DNA of 64,000 nt, from contig NC_066315.1 in NCBI RefSeq assembly GCF_022539315.1, positions 94,221,990 through 94,285,989 on the forward strand, given 5' to 3'. The notes below the pieces were generated by a model. That model did not search any database and was not told the origin of the DNA. It saw only the letters and a program-made list of their open reading frames with translations. Below are positions 1-12,400 of this stretch, piece after piece. Source of the DNA: Serinus canaria (lineage: Eukaryota > Chordata > Aves > Passeriformes > Fringillidae). Within the stretch, counting starts at the first letter, position 1. Each line of letters begins with the position of its first letter. The translations under genes and the position numbers were made by a program.

Positions 1-589
1 AGGTCTTCATGCTTTAAGGACTAAGAGTCTGTGCTTAATCTGAATTTTGTCTGAGAAATGCTATTTTCCTTGGAGTACTGTGAATAATTGCTCTGAAAAC
101 ATTCCTCAGCATGGCTAAATTGACAAGTTGCAGATTTTTAATGCAGCTTTTAGATGCTGTGCTTGGAAACGTTTGGTGTGAAGGATCAGCTGCTGCAATA
201 TGTTTAAAAAAATTTAGGGGGCACTATGAAAATCTTGGTTAGTTTTCCAGAATCTGAGCTTGATACTGATGGTAAAGAGCATTATTAATCTGAAGTTGTT
301 GGAAGCATTTGGTTTGTAGTTTTAAGTTGACATTCATAAAGGCAGAATGTATATCTCTGAATTGGTGTAAAATTGAAAGTATAGTTCTCTGCTGTGAACT
401 GACTATTCCATTGGTTATGTATGCAAATTAATGTTTTGGTGATTACAAAATGAAAAATTCCACAGTATTTAAGAAATTCAAGGAAATATATTTTATGATG
501 ACCTGCATCAGTCCTTTAGCCCGTGAAGCATGCTATTGGACATGGAACAACCAAAGGAAAACTGTTTCTCAGTTCTGGAGCACAATCTA
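1..589. other. AT-rich unique-looking noncoding DNA
   Basis: I see no gene, repeat family or RNA gene here. There is a perfect octamer motif (ATGCAAAT) at 421-428, but such 8-mers occur by chance in a window this size. The open frames are short and lack coding character. It leads directly into the hairpin at 590-651. Confidence 0.6.
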
Positions 590-651
590 AAAATTATAAA
601 GATGGGATCAATAACTGCCCAAGTTATTGATCCCATCTTTATTGTAATTTT
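590..651. repeat. near-perfect inverted repeat (27-bp stem, 5-nt loop)
   Basis: The left arm at 596-616 (ATAAAGATGGGATCAATAAC and one more base) is the exact reverse complement of 622-642, a 21-bp perfect stem around the 5-base loop GCCCA (617-621). After a 3-base bulge on the right (643-645), six more pairs form between 590-595 and 646-651. Because of the symmetry, both strands read an almost identical peptide through it (KMGSIT...VIDPIFI), which is a by-product and not evidence of coding. A perfect stem of this length is not expected by chance at a given site. It could be a quasi-palindrome made by template switching, a tiny DNA-transposon (MITE-like) remnant, or a microRNA-like precursor. 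The stem is longer and more perfect than typical conserved pre-miRNAs, and the 5-nt loop is short. Confidence 0.85.
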
Positions 652-3600
652 GTTTGTTTGTGTAACTTTGTGGGTAATGTTGACTACACGCCTTGGAAGG
701 GCTGTTGACAAGGCAAGAGAAGACTGTGAGTAGAAGGGAATGGCAGAGTATAAAATAGTGAGATGAATTTTTGTAAGTTTGGCTTAAAGAATGTGTTCAG
801 CTGTCTTGATGGTTGCTTAAATTTCTCAACACTAAGGCCAGTATTTTTGAAAGCAATTATAACAGTTGCATACATCAATTTTACGCTTCAGGGCACCTGC
901 ATTACATTCTTTGCTCTCTATAAATGCTCAATTACTGCTTTGCCTATTATAATAAAGATCTATTCTTTCAAGATAATGCTAATTGAACATCTGAAAATTA
1001 AGCCCCTCACAATCACTAGTAGAATCTGGTGAATTAGGCCAAGCTTGAAGAATAAGCTGATAGTGATCATTTTGGCACAAAGTGGGTAGGAATAAAGTGC
1101 TTGTAAAACTACTGATCCAGGGTTTGCTTTTTTTGTTGTTTGTTTTATTTTTTAGAAAATTTAACTGCTTTAGAAGAATCCCACTTTTTGACCCAGTCAC
1201 ACTGCCAGAGACCTGTTCAAACTAGTAAGCTTTTCAGGCTTCCTCTGCATGGAGTCATCTCACACAGATCTCAAGTTAATAATTGTTGTGTTTAAAGTCC
1301 AAGCAAGTTCTGCTGCTGTTTTGTGTCTGTAAAATAACCTTGCTTCCAGGATTCCTGATCCCCTGCTACCAGCAGAGAACACTATATACTCCCCAGGAGT
1401 TTCCTAGCTGTGGTTTGCAAGTTGCTAGCTAAGAGCTTGCACTGGTGTGCTGACACTGTGAATCGTGGTATGCAATACCCAAAATGACAGGGGAATTTCC
1501 TGTTTCCCCATGAAGTCCTGCCTCTTCTCTTCTTGCACTTTGTGTTACACTACAAATGCCATTTGCTTGGTGTTGTGAGGCTGGGGGTAAATCACAAATG
1601 CTCTGTTTGTCAGTGGGTTGTGAACTTGATGTTCTTGGAGAATTTAGGGACTTTTTAAACAAAGAGTGTGTTATTTCTTTTGCAAATGTTGCTTTGTCAT
1701 TGTTCCAAAGATGGCAGGAGACTCTGTGTTTTTAATCTTCAGCCTTCTCAGCTCTTCTCAAGAAGTAGATGTGCTGTTAATATCCCACAGCTCCTTTAAT
1801 GAGGTAATTAGTACTGGAAAGACAATGCTAAGAAATCAGGAATGGGAAAAATAATAGATTTTCCAGGCATTAACAGTCTATCTGTTACTACAGTAATCTT
1901 TTAGCCTCATTCCCCTATGAACTAATATCCTCAGTGGTACTGTCATGTCTATAACTTTATTCCCATCAATGAAGGTGCACAGCCTAATAGATCTGTCCCA
2001 GGTAAGCAGTTTTTACTCTTCAGAACATGGATGCTTTGCCTACTCAATGGTCCGTGTCAGCTATTAAGCACTGACAATGGTCTTCCCTGAACAGCCTTTT
2101 AGCAAACAGCTTATTTCACTGAGCTTGCCAGGCACAACAGGAATGATGAAGGGTGGGGATGTTTTTGGTTGCTGGTTGGAATTCTTGATAATTTAATATT
2201 CAGTATCAATTCAAGCAATAGTGGTATCTTTATGTAAGTGTGTTGGGTCAAAAATACCTCCTTACTCAGCATGACTTTTTAAAAAAATCGGTGCACAAAA
2301 TGTGAGCTGCTTTTAGCAGTTCATCCTTCTGGTCACAGAACACATTTATTAATCATTCAGTACATTTTTGCTTTTTTGATAGCTGAGAAAACCTTTGATG
2401 ATGCATTGTTTGAGTTCATTGGTTTGGCTCGGGTTTTGTTTATTTTAACTTTTTTCCATTTGTTTTCCAATGGGAGAAATGGTAAAATATAGGATTTTCC
2501 TTTAAGCAATGTATTCTTTGACTTTCTCCAGCCCCCTGCTACTAAGATGATTAATTGCTCATGCTGGAAGATAGGACTCTGAAAAGAGTCCTCTTTATCT
2601 GATAGAGACTAAATTTATTGGGGGTGTGGAGAGAAAAATATATTGGTTTTGTCTTGCAATGTAGTTTGTGCATTTTAGAAGTAAAGTTTGAAGGAACCCC
2701 AGCATTTCTGAGAGAGGCATGAGAGAAAAAGAAAGGCAGCTCCATTAAATAAATCATGTTTCTTGTTTAGGAGCTATTGGACTACTCAGCAATGGGAAGC
2801 ATTAATTCTATATGTGTACAGGAGACTTAATTATGCATTTATAGTAATGCATTCATCTGCAAACTAAGCCTCTGGTCTGCTTGCATGACCCCTCGTGCAA
2901 AGTCATTCACTGTAGTGTGAGGTCATGTCTTCAGAATCATCATCTCCAGGGAAAACCATCTCGGTTTGTCTCCCTGGAAAGGTGTACTTGATGTCTCCTT
3001 TCTGGGAGGGAGGATGGACTGTCATCCTGTGGACCCAGCTGGCTCCTTGGAGTGTCCTGAGAATGGGGTCACTCTGTGTGGATGTTTGCTACCTACCTCA
3101 GGGGAGAGATGCTGGATGGTGGCAGAGCCTAAAGGAGGAGCTGGGGAGAGGCTGCTCAGGATCCAGAGCTCTGGGGGGGTTTTCTCAAATATTGCTTGCC
3201 CTGGATGAAGGTCCCTGCTGATCCTGGTGAGAGGTAGAGATGGCCTTGGGAAGGTGACAGCAGAAAAACATGTTTTCACGGGCTGTGCTCTCTCCTGAGC
3301 TCAGATGCTACCTTGTATAACAGGAGCTATTTGCTGAGAATGTCCTTTAGCCTGGGCTTGCATGAATGGCAAAATCTCTGTAAGAACATAGTGACTTTTA
3401 TGGCAATTGTCATAAGTAAAGGATCCAAAGTGATTTCTGACCTGCTCTGTGGCCCAGAGACAGGAGTCTCTACTGTAACCTCTGCTTGGCCTGTGTGGAT
3501 CCCCTGCTTTCCCTCTCTGCATTTCACTGTCTGTGCCCTTCTGCAGGGATTGTTGAGCAGATGGGCTGGCCTGGCACAGGCTGACTTTCAACAGCTGCTT

Positions 3601-4974
3601 CTCCTGTGACACAAAATGAGGAGGGATCCATTTTCTTTAGCAGCTGTGAGAGTGCCCCTTTGGTGGTGCTGACAAAAGTTCATCTGCAGCCCCATCTATG
3701 TAGGAAGGTTTCTACTGGTTTGGTTGTTCTCCAAAGCCAGTCCTGCTTTCTGTTTTTGCTGCAATGATGTCACTGAGGAAAGTTAGTGTCCTAATGTGCA
3801 TCTCTAAACTCTTGAGACAGTCCAAGCCTCTTGCTTTGTTGCAAATATCAGTGTTAGATCTGATCTAAATCCAAGTTACTTGACTGGATGTAGATTTTTG
3901 ATTGGGATGGGGAAAATGAGGGAAAATTTTGTAAGAAGGGAAAATCCGTCTCTTTTTGTCTCTTTATGTCTCTTTCCCCAACAGCTTTATGAAATAAAAG
4001 TTGTAGCTTTCTGATCTGTGTATTTCCAAATAATGTTGCCTTCTATGATTGTTTCCCGTAAATAAAAAAATCAAGAATTTCAAGTCCTTCTAGAGCAAGT
4101 AGATTTTCTGCTTTTCCTTGAACAAAGTTTTGTGCGCAGACTTTATTTTAGCAGAACATTTAGTTTTCTATACTTAATTTGCTACTCCTGCTTGTCTTCC
4201 TTATCACCATCCCAAGCTGGTCCTCCCACTCCAGATAGAACTTAAGAGGAGGCTGGAGTGCCAGAAGTATCAGACTGATCTCTTAGTCACCTCAGAAAGT
4301 TCTGTTTTTTCAATGAGTAAGTTAGAGAATAAAGGAGCAGCACTGGAGGAGAAAAAAAATTGGGGCTGTTTTGGAATGGAAAATACCTGTCACCTCTATC
4401 AGCTCTTCTCTTCAGCCTCCAGAAATGCAAGCATTAATCCTGTCCCAGAATATCACCTGCTAGTCTAACTCTGAAGCCCCATTTCTGTTAGGGCTTTGCT
4501 GCCTTCTTCTCAGTATCACTCATATACTGTGTAATTATATTCTGAATTATGTGAAATTATTACTTTCTGTAAGTGGGCTGAGCTAGCCATTCGGTACATA
4601 CTGCTCTAGATATAAATAATCCATCTTTAAAGCAGGCTGGATGGTCTCTGGAAACTTTTCTAGCACTTTGTTTCTGTTGTGGGCATGAGAAAACGCTGTC
4701 AGGGTTTTGTTTATACAATGTAGTTCATAGGTTCTTCTTTTGATGGAAAAGACAGCTTGTTTTTGCTATCAGTTTCTTCTGCCCAAAACTTGCTGACTGC
4801 TGCTACCTTACTTTGTCCATGTAAGATGAAAGACTTTTGCTACCTGCTATAACTGACTGATGGATGATGTGCTGAAGAAAAGTAAAAATCCAGTGTGAAA
4901 GTTATGGGAGGGTAATGTATATCTTCATCTGAAGAGGCCTCAAATGTATAGTTTATCCCGGGGAGCTTTTGGAT
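652..4974. other. unique-looking noncoding stretch
   Basis: No gene or known repeat is recognised. Two patches are visibly less AT-rich than the surroundings, about 2920-3260 and 3440-3620. The first carries open frames on both strands that look like shadows of GC content rather than genes: short, cysteine/tryptophan/serine-rich and without domains. T-rich runs ending in AG (for example just before 1156) resemble splice acceptors but are isolated. A short 10-base tandem repeat lies at 3948-3975 and is listed separately. Confidence 0.5.
3948..3975. repeat. 10-bp short tandem repeat (3 units)
   Basis: The unit GTCTCTTTNN is repeated three times head to tail with an exact 10-base period (starting at 3948, 3958 and 3968). 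It is pyrimidine-only apart from one G per unit and one A in the second unit. It is a local slippage product with no sign of function. Confidence 0.7.
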
Positions 4975-5155
4975 GGAATATTGGTCAGGCATTGGAATGG
5001 TGGAATCACCATCCCTGGAAGTGTTTCAATAATATTTAGGTGTGGTACTTGGGGACATTGTTTAGTGGTGGGCTTGGTAGTGCTGAGTTAAGTTAGACTT
5101 CATGAACCTAAAGGTCTTTTCCAGCTGTCATGATTCTATGATTTTATGAATGTTT
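4975..5155 (+). mobile_element. CR1: CR1 LINE fragment, 3' end
   Basis: The wording matches the 3' terminal part of bird CR1 elements in sense orientation: a stretch around 5005 reading 'ggaatcaccatccctggaag', then 'ggcacttggggacatggttt'-like and 'agtggtgggcttggtagtgc'-like blocks, then 'aggtcttttccagctgtcat' and the usual terminal 'gattctatgatttta'. Only about 180 bp is left, as is typical for 5'-truncated CR1. Divergence is moderate, so it is old and inactive. It carries no reading frame of the reverse transcriptase. This element is a main reason for calling the window avian. Confidence 0.93.
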
Positions 5156-8100
5156 TACATGCTGTACTGGTGTGTTTACAGCAAATTCTGAGTAAGAGGC
5201 CATGTTTTGTCCTCTACTGTAAGGTAGGAGTTTCTGTAACTGGGCCATTTGTTAAAGTTACAGAACAGATTTATCAGAGCAACAGTTACATCTGAGGATG
5301 CACAGGAAACAGGAATAGCATGAATAACATGCTGTTATTGAAGCGTATTGAAATGCTTCAATAATAATCTGGATAACAGAAAAGCTGAAATACTCCATCA
5401 GCCTTTTGACTTAGGTTGAGCAATTGGATCAGAGAAGTCAATGGCACCTTGTACATGAGAGAAAATTTAGGAGCATCACTGTCTGAGGAGCCCAGCTGGA
5501 AAGTGACATGATGGCACATTTCTTCCTGCCAGTGATGTCTCCTTGTCATCAGAATTGTCATCATTACTGCTCTTCTTTCAGGTTGCTGTACTTGGCTATT
5601 GATCAGATTTTGTCCTGCTTACTTACAAAATGTATCCACTACAGCTTTGGGTGGTGGCTGGAGAAGTTGCTGCTCTATTGTGTTGGGAGCAGTAATGTGG
5701 TGACATAAACAGCAAGGGATCCCTCTAGGGTGATAGAAGATCTGCAATTAGCCCATCAGTGTTTTTTTACCAGTTTTATTTTCAATATTTACATAAATAC
5801 CTTTTTTTCTTTAACATGTACAAATCTGAGTTGGGGGTTTCATGCAAACTACCTAACTCAAAATTTCTTCTTGTATTTCTTATTTCCAGTTGGGCCAGAA
5901 AAATAGAGCCTGTGTTATGCCTCTATAATATCAAAACTTTAGAATGAATGTAAAATATTGGGTTGCGATCTATTTTTCTTTTTCCCTTATAGGTTTATTT
6001 TTTTTTTTTTTTGGTGGCTGTGTTTGTTTTATTTTGCATCTTCAGCTCCGGGAAAAGTATTTGAGTAATGCTTTACTCTGTCTAGGACTTTTTTCATTAC
6101 AAAAGACAGTCCTTCTTGCTGGTTGTTTTTTTGTTTTTTTTTTTTTTTAATTTTTTTATTTTGTCTGTTTGTTTAGGTTTTTTAGTCCTAAAGTACCTGG
6201 ATTTTCTTTCCCTCCCAGTGGATAATTTTAATGATTAAAAAAATTAATAGTTTTAATCTCAAGTGCCCTCTAGATATTAAGCTGATTCTGGAAAAAAGTC
6301 ATTTCACGATGGTGAAAATGCAAGTTTTGGGATCCTTTGCCTCTTGTCTAGAACTGTTTGTGGAAGAACAGCCTTCTTATTTGCTGGATTGGGAGGATTC
6401 TGAATTGGCATTGTGGCTCCATGTGGATTCATTGGCACTGTTGTAAAAATGAGTTAGATGGTGCCTAGAGTGTATTTAGGAGCTTAACTGTGTAATATTT
6501 TAACCTACAGTGAAGGCAGCAAAATAAGAAAAGTTGGACTATTAGGTTTATACTGAGTGCAGAACATGTTAAGCTTTAATGAGTTATCTGGACCATAAAA
6601 GGGAACAAGCACAGAATCAAAGAAGTAGGATTTTATCATCGTTGCAGAAAACAAGAGCGATATTATGTTATTTTATCTTAAAGAAGGGTGGCAGGATGTT
6701 TTGATATTATTGGAAGGTGAAACAATGGAGTCCATGTGGGAAAATGTAGTAATGTTTGAGTTTTTGTAGCAAACCCTGATCTCAAAAATACTTCTGTTGG
6801 GAAAGATGAGTGTGCATGAGCAAATGTGATCAAAGATGTGTCATCTTATGCTTGCAAAATCATGATTAAAGCCCTGGCCTTGGCTACTATGTGCTTACAT
6901 CATGTCATTAAGCATATCTTTAACTTTTTATTTAAGACTTTTTTTAACTTTGTTGTTGTGCAAGACATGTAGCAATTTATGATTAGCTAGTATTCATTAT
7001 TATTTGGAAAAGGTGGGGCAGAAGAGAAGCTGTGGACTCAGAATTGATAAGACTTGTCTAACCAGCAATGCAGCTACAATGATTATTTCAAGAAGACCTC
7101 AGTTTTGCAGCAATGCTTGCTTCACAGATTGCTCTGCTTTGTATCAACAGGTCAAGAGAAAGGACATAGTCAAGATACAACTTGAAGAATGAAAGAGTAG
7201 AGACATCTTGTCTGTTTTTAGGAGATGTCTCTTTAAGTGTGGTATTTGTTTCCATTTTCAGTAGAATCTAAACCAAAACTGCAAATTTGCAGAGTGTGCA
7301 GCAGAGTCTCTCTTGACAGGAAACTTGAGGGAAGTGATAAACTGGCAGATTAAAAAAAAGTTAGTTTTGGCTGCAATGTACTTCGTAATTGCTTCCACAA
7401 GAAGATCCTGACTTATGTTTCCTCCCCTAATTCCCATCTCCTACCTGCTAATATGTATATGACATCTGTCAGAATTCTGCCAATCAGCTGACATGGTTAG
7501 ACATCATTTTGCCTCTGCCTGAGAAATGTCTTTTCCCCTCTGGTCCATGAAAGCCTGAAAAGGAAATGTCTGATCACAAAAAGAGAAAAGTTGGTAACTC
7601 ATTAAAAGGCCATATAGAAATAAATTGATTCCTTTTTTCAGCATTTAAAGCTGTGATTTGATTCACAATACAGGCTCCCCTTAAGCTATTTTCTTTAATT
7701 AAGGCTTTTATTTTTTTTTTTTCTTGGTGTTTGTTTTTTTTTTTTTTTTTTTTCTTTTTAAAATAAATGCAGTAGAGAAAACCCCCAGGTATAATGATGA
7801 GTACTTAGTATGGTAATTCTAACAGTTTTTAAGGGAATGAACAACAGGTTGTAGACCTTATCTGTAACCAAGCTGGCTTTTCTCCTAGATGGGCACATCT
7901 GAGAAGGGGTGTGACAGCAACATCATAATGAATTTTGGATTTTTCACACCTCTCAGGCCTGTTCTAAGGTCTTGCTGGTCCCTTAAGGGACCCGAGGGTG
8001 CCCTTAGCCGTCATTCTGAAGGAGTTTGCTCTGAAGCCAAGACTGAAATCTTAAAAAGCTGTGTTGTTGGGGTTTTTTAAAAACATATTTTCTTTCTCCC

Positions 8101-8965
8101 CCTGCTGACAGACTGGTGAACCTTGATCTTTCCAGATTTTATTCTCTAGAGTTTTGAGAAGCTTCTCTACCTCAAGCTCACTGCAAACATTGCACATCCA
8201 GTGAGCACAAAAAGCACTCCTTGACCAATTGCTAAAAAGCAGCACAGGCCTCTTGGTCATGGGTAAATATTTCACAGAATGATCTGTGTGAATTGAAAAA
8301 GCTGTTGTTTAAATAGTTTCCAATGAGATCTGAAAAGACATTAAGATCATTTCTATCACTGAAGAGGCTGAACTGGCTCTGTTCAATCATTGGTTAAAGT
8401 CTGGTTTTGTTTGTGCCTTGGTATTTGTTTTAGTAATGCTCTGTCTCAGTGAATACATATTTGGTATCCTGCAAAAAGCAGCTTAAATTGTGTGCAGAGA
8501 GGTGCAGTCCAAAGCTCCTGATGGAACACTTAATGATTCAAGAGATTTGCATTCTGAATAAGAAGATCCTCATTTCTGTGTATAAACTGATATCCTGGTA
8601 CACTTGGCTACTGCATAGATTACCAGTGTTGGTTGGCATAGGTTGTTTCTTTTTTTCTGTTTGTTTGCTTTGATGGGTCTAGTGGTGGAATAAAATATTT
8701 TGGTAGCTGAATGGATAACTACATTTAAACTAGCAAATACTTAGCAATGGAGTGTTTCAAAAAGCAAAACACCAGCACTGGTGTCTTGACAATACAGCCC
8801 TTGGCAATAAAGGACAAAACACCACAATTCAGAAGTAAAACTCTGCCATTGATTAGAAAAAAATGTAGTTAAGTCAAACATTGTACTGTTTGATGCAAGA
8901 ACAGAAATGTGGTAGCTGTTTGCTAACCCCAGTGTGCAGGTGGGAGTGTAGTTGCCTGACAGTCT
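5156..8965. other. unique-looking noncoding stretch with poly-T tracts
   Basis: No gene or recognisable transposon. It contains pure T runs, notably about 15 T at 6134-6148 and 20 T at 7734-7753, with more T-rich sequence just before each. These could be the A-tails of very old minus-strand retrocopies, but I see no matching cDNA body or target-site duplication beside them. Short open frames, for example 8449-8673 (+), show no domain or codon bias. Confidence 0.5.
7734..7753. repeat. poly-T homopolymer tract
   Basis: An uninterrupted run of 20 T follows a broader T-rich stretch from about 7709. It is a mononucleotide microsatellite and likely length-polymorphic. No retrocopy body can be identified next to it. 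Confidence 0.85.
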
Positions 8966-9402
8966 TGTCATGGTTTAGGAATGGTATTCCCCAATTAAGT
9001 GCTCCCATCACAACCACACTGCTGCTTGTTCCCCCCAGTTTTGCCCCCCCCTTCCCCACTTTTTGATGGAAAGCAGATTTGGAGGCCCAAAGGCAAAGAT
9101 CATTGGTTGAGAAAAGAACAATTTACTGGAAACAGCAATGGGGCAAGAAAGTAAGGAATATCACCAACCATCCTAATGACAGGGGGTGCAAGAAAGAAAT
9201 GATTCACATGGAGAACACAACCAGTAATGGCCAATACTGGACAGCTCCCTGTGCCAGGGAAGGAACCACTTCTCCCTGGAAGACAGTCTTTCTCCTGTGC
9301 CCTGGCAGTGATGTGAGGTGGTTCAGAATAACCTCTGTGTCCCAGCCATGCCCCTCCTGGATACTGGAATAAAGTAACCCCGTCCTGGCTGGAACCAGGA
9401 CA
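8966..9402 (-). mobile_element. solo LTR of an avian endogenous retrovirus
   Basis: The element runs TG...CA. On the plus strand it starts TGTCATGGTT and ends AACCAGGACA; the reverse complement of the end, TGTCCTGGTT, differs from the start at one base, which is the short terminal inverted repeat expected of an LTR. On the minus strand it reads 5' TGTCCTGG, the start of a common bird LTR group. The region at 9105-9125 corresponds to the 'ggttgagataaagacagttta'-like block of that group. About 437 bp is present with no gag, pol or env beside it, so it is a solo LTR left by recombination. I could not find a clean 5-6 bp target-site duplication (cagtct before, tctgcc after). A perfect 7-bp hairpin (gtcctgg/ccaggac) sits at 9382-9401. 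The same LTR type recurs near 24.1 kb. Subfamily is not assigned. Confidence 0.85.
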
Positions 9403-12400
9403 TCTGCCCATAGAAAATATTTTTTAATTAAGTTGTGGCAGAAACTGAGCAAGACTTGCACCAGATTTAAGACCAGCTATTTTCTGCCTTTTTGTTGTCT
9501 TTGATACAGAAACTGCAGAAGCTGCTTTGGACCCTTTCCAGAAAGTTATTGAAATCAGTCTTTAGTAACTGTATTGGTTTTTACTGTGCACCAAGGTCAC
9601 TGAGCTGCATGAGCAGACAGCTGTGTTAAAAACAGGATCTGAGGATTTTAGGAGGTGTCTTTTTACAATTTGAATAAATAAGGTGTATAAAAGCATGCAT
9701 ACATATAGTATTTACTGCCTTTGTCCTGATCTTCTGCCTCTTATTCTCTTCAGCTGTGGTCCTGCTGGTCAGTTTTGATATCGGTAGCAGCTCTCCAACA
9801 TTTATCATGTCAAACCTCTGAAAAGAATAGAGGCATTGGCTGCCCCACAGCTGCTGACACTGATAATTAGAAATAAAAATGCATATCTTTTGAGCAGGGT
9901 GGTGTTTTTTACTTCTGTACAAAGGAGGTGGTAATTTTTGATGAAGTTGCTCGGTATTTTCCTGGTGAAGTATTGTTGTCAGCAGAAACAAAATCAGTAC
10001 GTCAAAAATTGACTTCTTTCTGTCTAAAGCTTCAAAACAGTCACTTTTGAACTAAATTTTTTCAGCTTTTGAGTAAAGTAGAATTTTAAAAGGACATGCA
10101 GGTGCCAAGGTTGCTTTTACTATGCCCACCACTTCTTTCCACCCTAGTGTGAGGCTTGGATTCAAGGCTATCCCTCACCTACATTAGACCAGTCACCAGA
10201 ACCAGGTGAGTGCTAAGGCACCAAGACATGATTGGTTTGGGGGTAGGTCTCTTATTTCTTCTCTTGAAGCATATTTCATGTTCAGACAGGTTTAGACATT
10301 CAGTAATTCAGCCTAGGAGGAGGAGGGAAGGGAGAGGTAGAATTACTTTTGTCATGACTGTCTTTGCTTTCTGTTTTAGGGGTAGGCCTTGGATGTCTGG
10401 AACAAAAGTGTCAGGATAGCTTTATGAATCCCAGGTAGCTGTAGGAAAACTACCTCTTGCAGACTTCTTTAGACTGAATCAAGATATGCTTTTAATTTAC
10501 TTACATTAGAATTGAGAAGGAGACTATTTCAGAGAAAAGATCTTGTAACTAGAGTGAGCTTTTTAAAAAAATGAAGTACTGTAGTAAACACCTGGAGGAG
10601 GACTTGGGAACTTGCAGCCTACAGAGAATGTGTGACCTTCACTTCATTCATGTTATGACAAGAGGTTAAATATTTATTTTTTCACTTGGCATTTTTTTTC
10701 TTTTTTAAATCATATTATTATTGACTATTGTTAAAGTCAGAATAGCTGGCCAAAGAAGCTTTAAAGCTGTCATCCCTTCAGCAAGGGTAAAGACATAAAA
10801 CCATTATTGTAGGATTTCTGTGAGCTCCATATGATTTTGTGTGGTCTGCTTTATTCCCAGGATTCCCCAGAGATAACCCCTGCCTTCTTCACAGTATCTT
10901 TTCATAAGGGAAACTTTTCTGAATGTACATAACTGGCTGAGTGCCTTCAGCATTAACAAGCTTATTAACCACTAATCCAGCACAACAATTCTTAGTGCAG
11001 CTGCTGCAGAAATGCGCTGTGAGGAAGCACAAAAACTGTGCCCGAAGACAGAAAAATAAATAACAGTGTAGTGAGAATTGCCTCTGTAGGTACTGCAATG
11101 TGGCAGTCATCAGAAACCTATTCATTGCATCTGCCTTTCCCTCTCTCCCTGATGAGTTTCCTTCATCCCCCCAAGCTAGCCTGCCTGCAACCTTTTAGAC
11201 AGGTTCTCTGGATTCTGGCTGAAATGCTAGCAGTAATTAGATTAAACATTGCTGTCAATTTCCATGAAGAGATATAAATGTATTACCTTAGTTGAATTCA
11301 GGCCAAATTCAGCTGCTTCCATATATAAGTAGTTGGAATAACAGATAAACAGCTGGGTAGAGTAATTTTGCTTTATCTGCCTTCAGACAGGACAAAAGGT
11401 AGCACAGTGAAATGAGTAAGGAATTGGAAATCTGTCACTCCAACACTGGCTTGTTTAATCACGGTCCAATACCTCACCCTCTGCACAAACTGCTGAGTCC
11501 TCGCTTCTCGTGTCTTACCTTGTCAGGCTGAGGAGCCCTCCCAGAGAAAGGTCACACTTTTAGCTGATGGCAGGTTCTTGCTGGCATGAGTCAGGGCAAG
11601 AAGAAATCCCGCTGCATGCATCTTCTGATGTCAGCTGGAATTCTTTGGGTGTGTAAGGAGTGGGAGATCAGCACTTCCAAATGAATCCAAGGTGCGCTGT
11701 GGCGTCTTGGCCGCTTGGATTTGATAAGTGACACACCTTGTGTCTGAAGCCCGGGGTCTGATTGAGGGTTAGTGATGGCTTGCAACAATTCTGCTTTCAG
11801 AGTTGTATGAGAGTTATACAATGGAATATATATTGCAAGGAAAGAAACAAGAAATCAGAAATCAGAGTTTTGAAATTGAGTGAATCATAGAAATTAGGGC
11901 AAGCTCAAGTGACTAAGCAAAGCTATTGAATTTGATGCTCCATCAAGATGAGTGTATTTGGTGTGATTGTGACTCAGCACTTGCTGGTGAGTCATTCCTC
12001 ATCATTGGCACCTCAGTGCTGTTGGTTTTTGGGCTGAAAAACAAAAGTCAAGCGGGAAGCAATTTAAACCTACAGAGAAAGTTTGAACTTCATTAATACA
12101 AAGGAGAGAATGAACTTTTTTGTTGTATTTTTTTAATTGTACCTCGAATTAGAATATTTTTCTTGAAAACTTAATGTTTTAGCTTTTGAATCTGTTATTT
12201 TCAGTGGAATGAGATGAATTTTCCCAGCATTACTTATAGTGGATGATTTTTTTTTTCTTTTTTTCAGATAATTCATTGTGACTACATAAAACTATCAAAC
12301 CTTTAAGGCAGTGTATTTTGCTTTTCCATGGTTCTTTCACACAGATGACTTTAAAATATTTCATACCAATAACTCAGTTGTGAGAAGACAATAATAGTAG

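Noticed and set aside
508..733. Overlapping open frames on both strands with nearly the same internal peptide
   Set aside because: The likeness is produced by the hairpin at 590-651 being its own reverse complement, not by two related genes.
12241..12267. Strong pyrimidine tract ending in CAG (splice-acceptor-like)
   Set aside because: No donor or open frame follows; isolated acceptor-like tracts are common in AT-rich vertebrate DNA.
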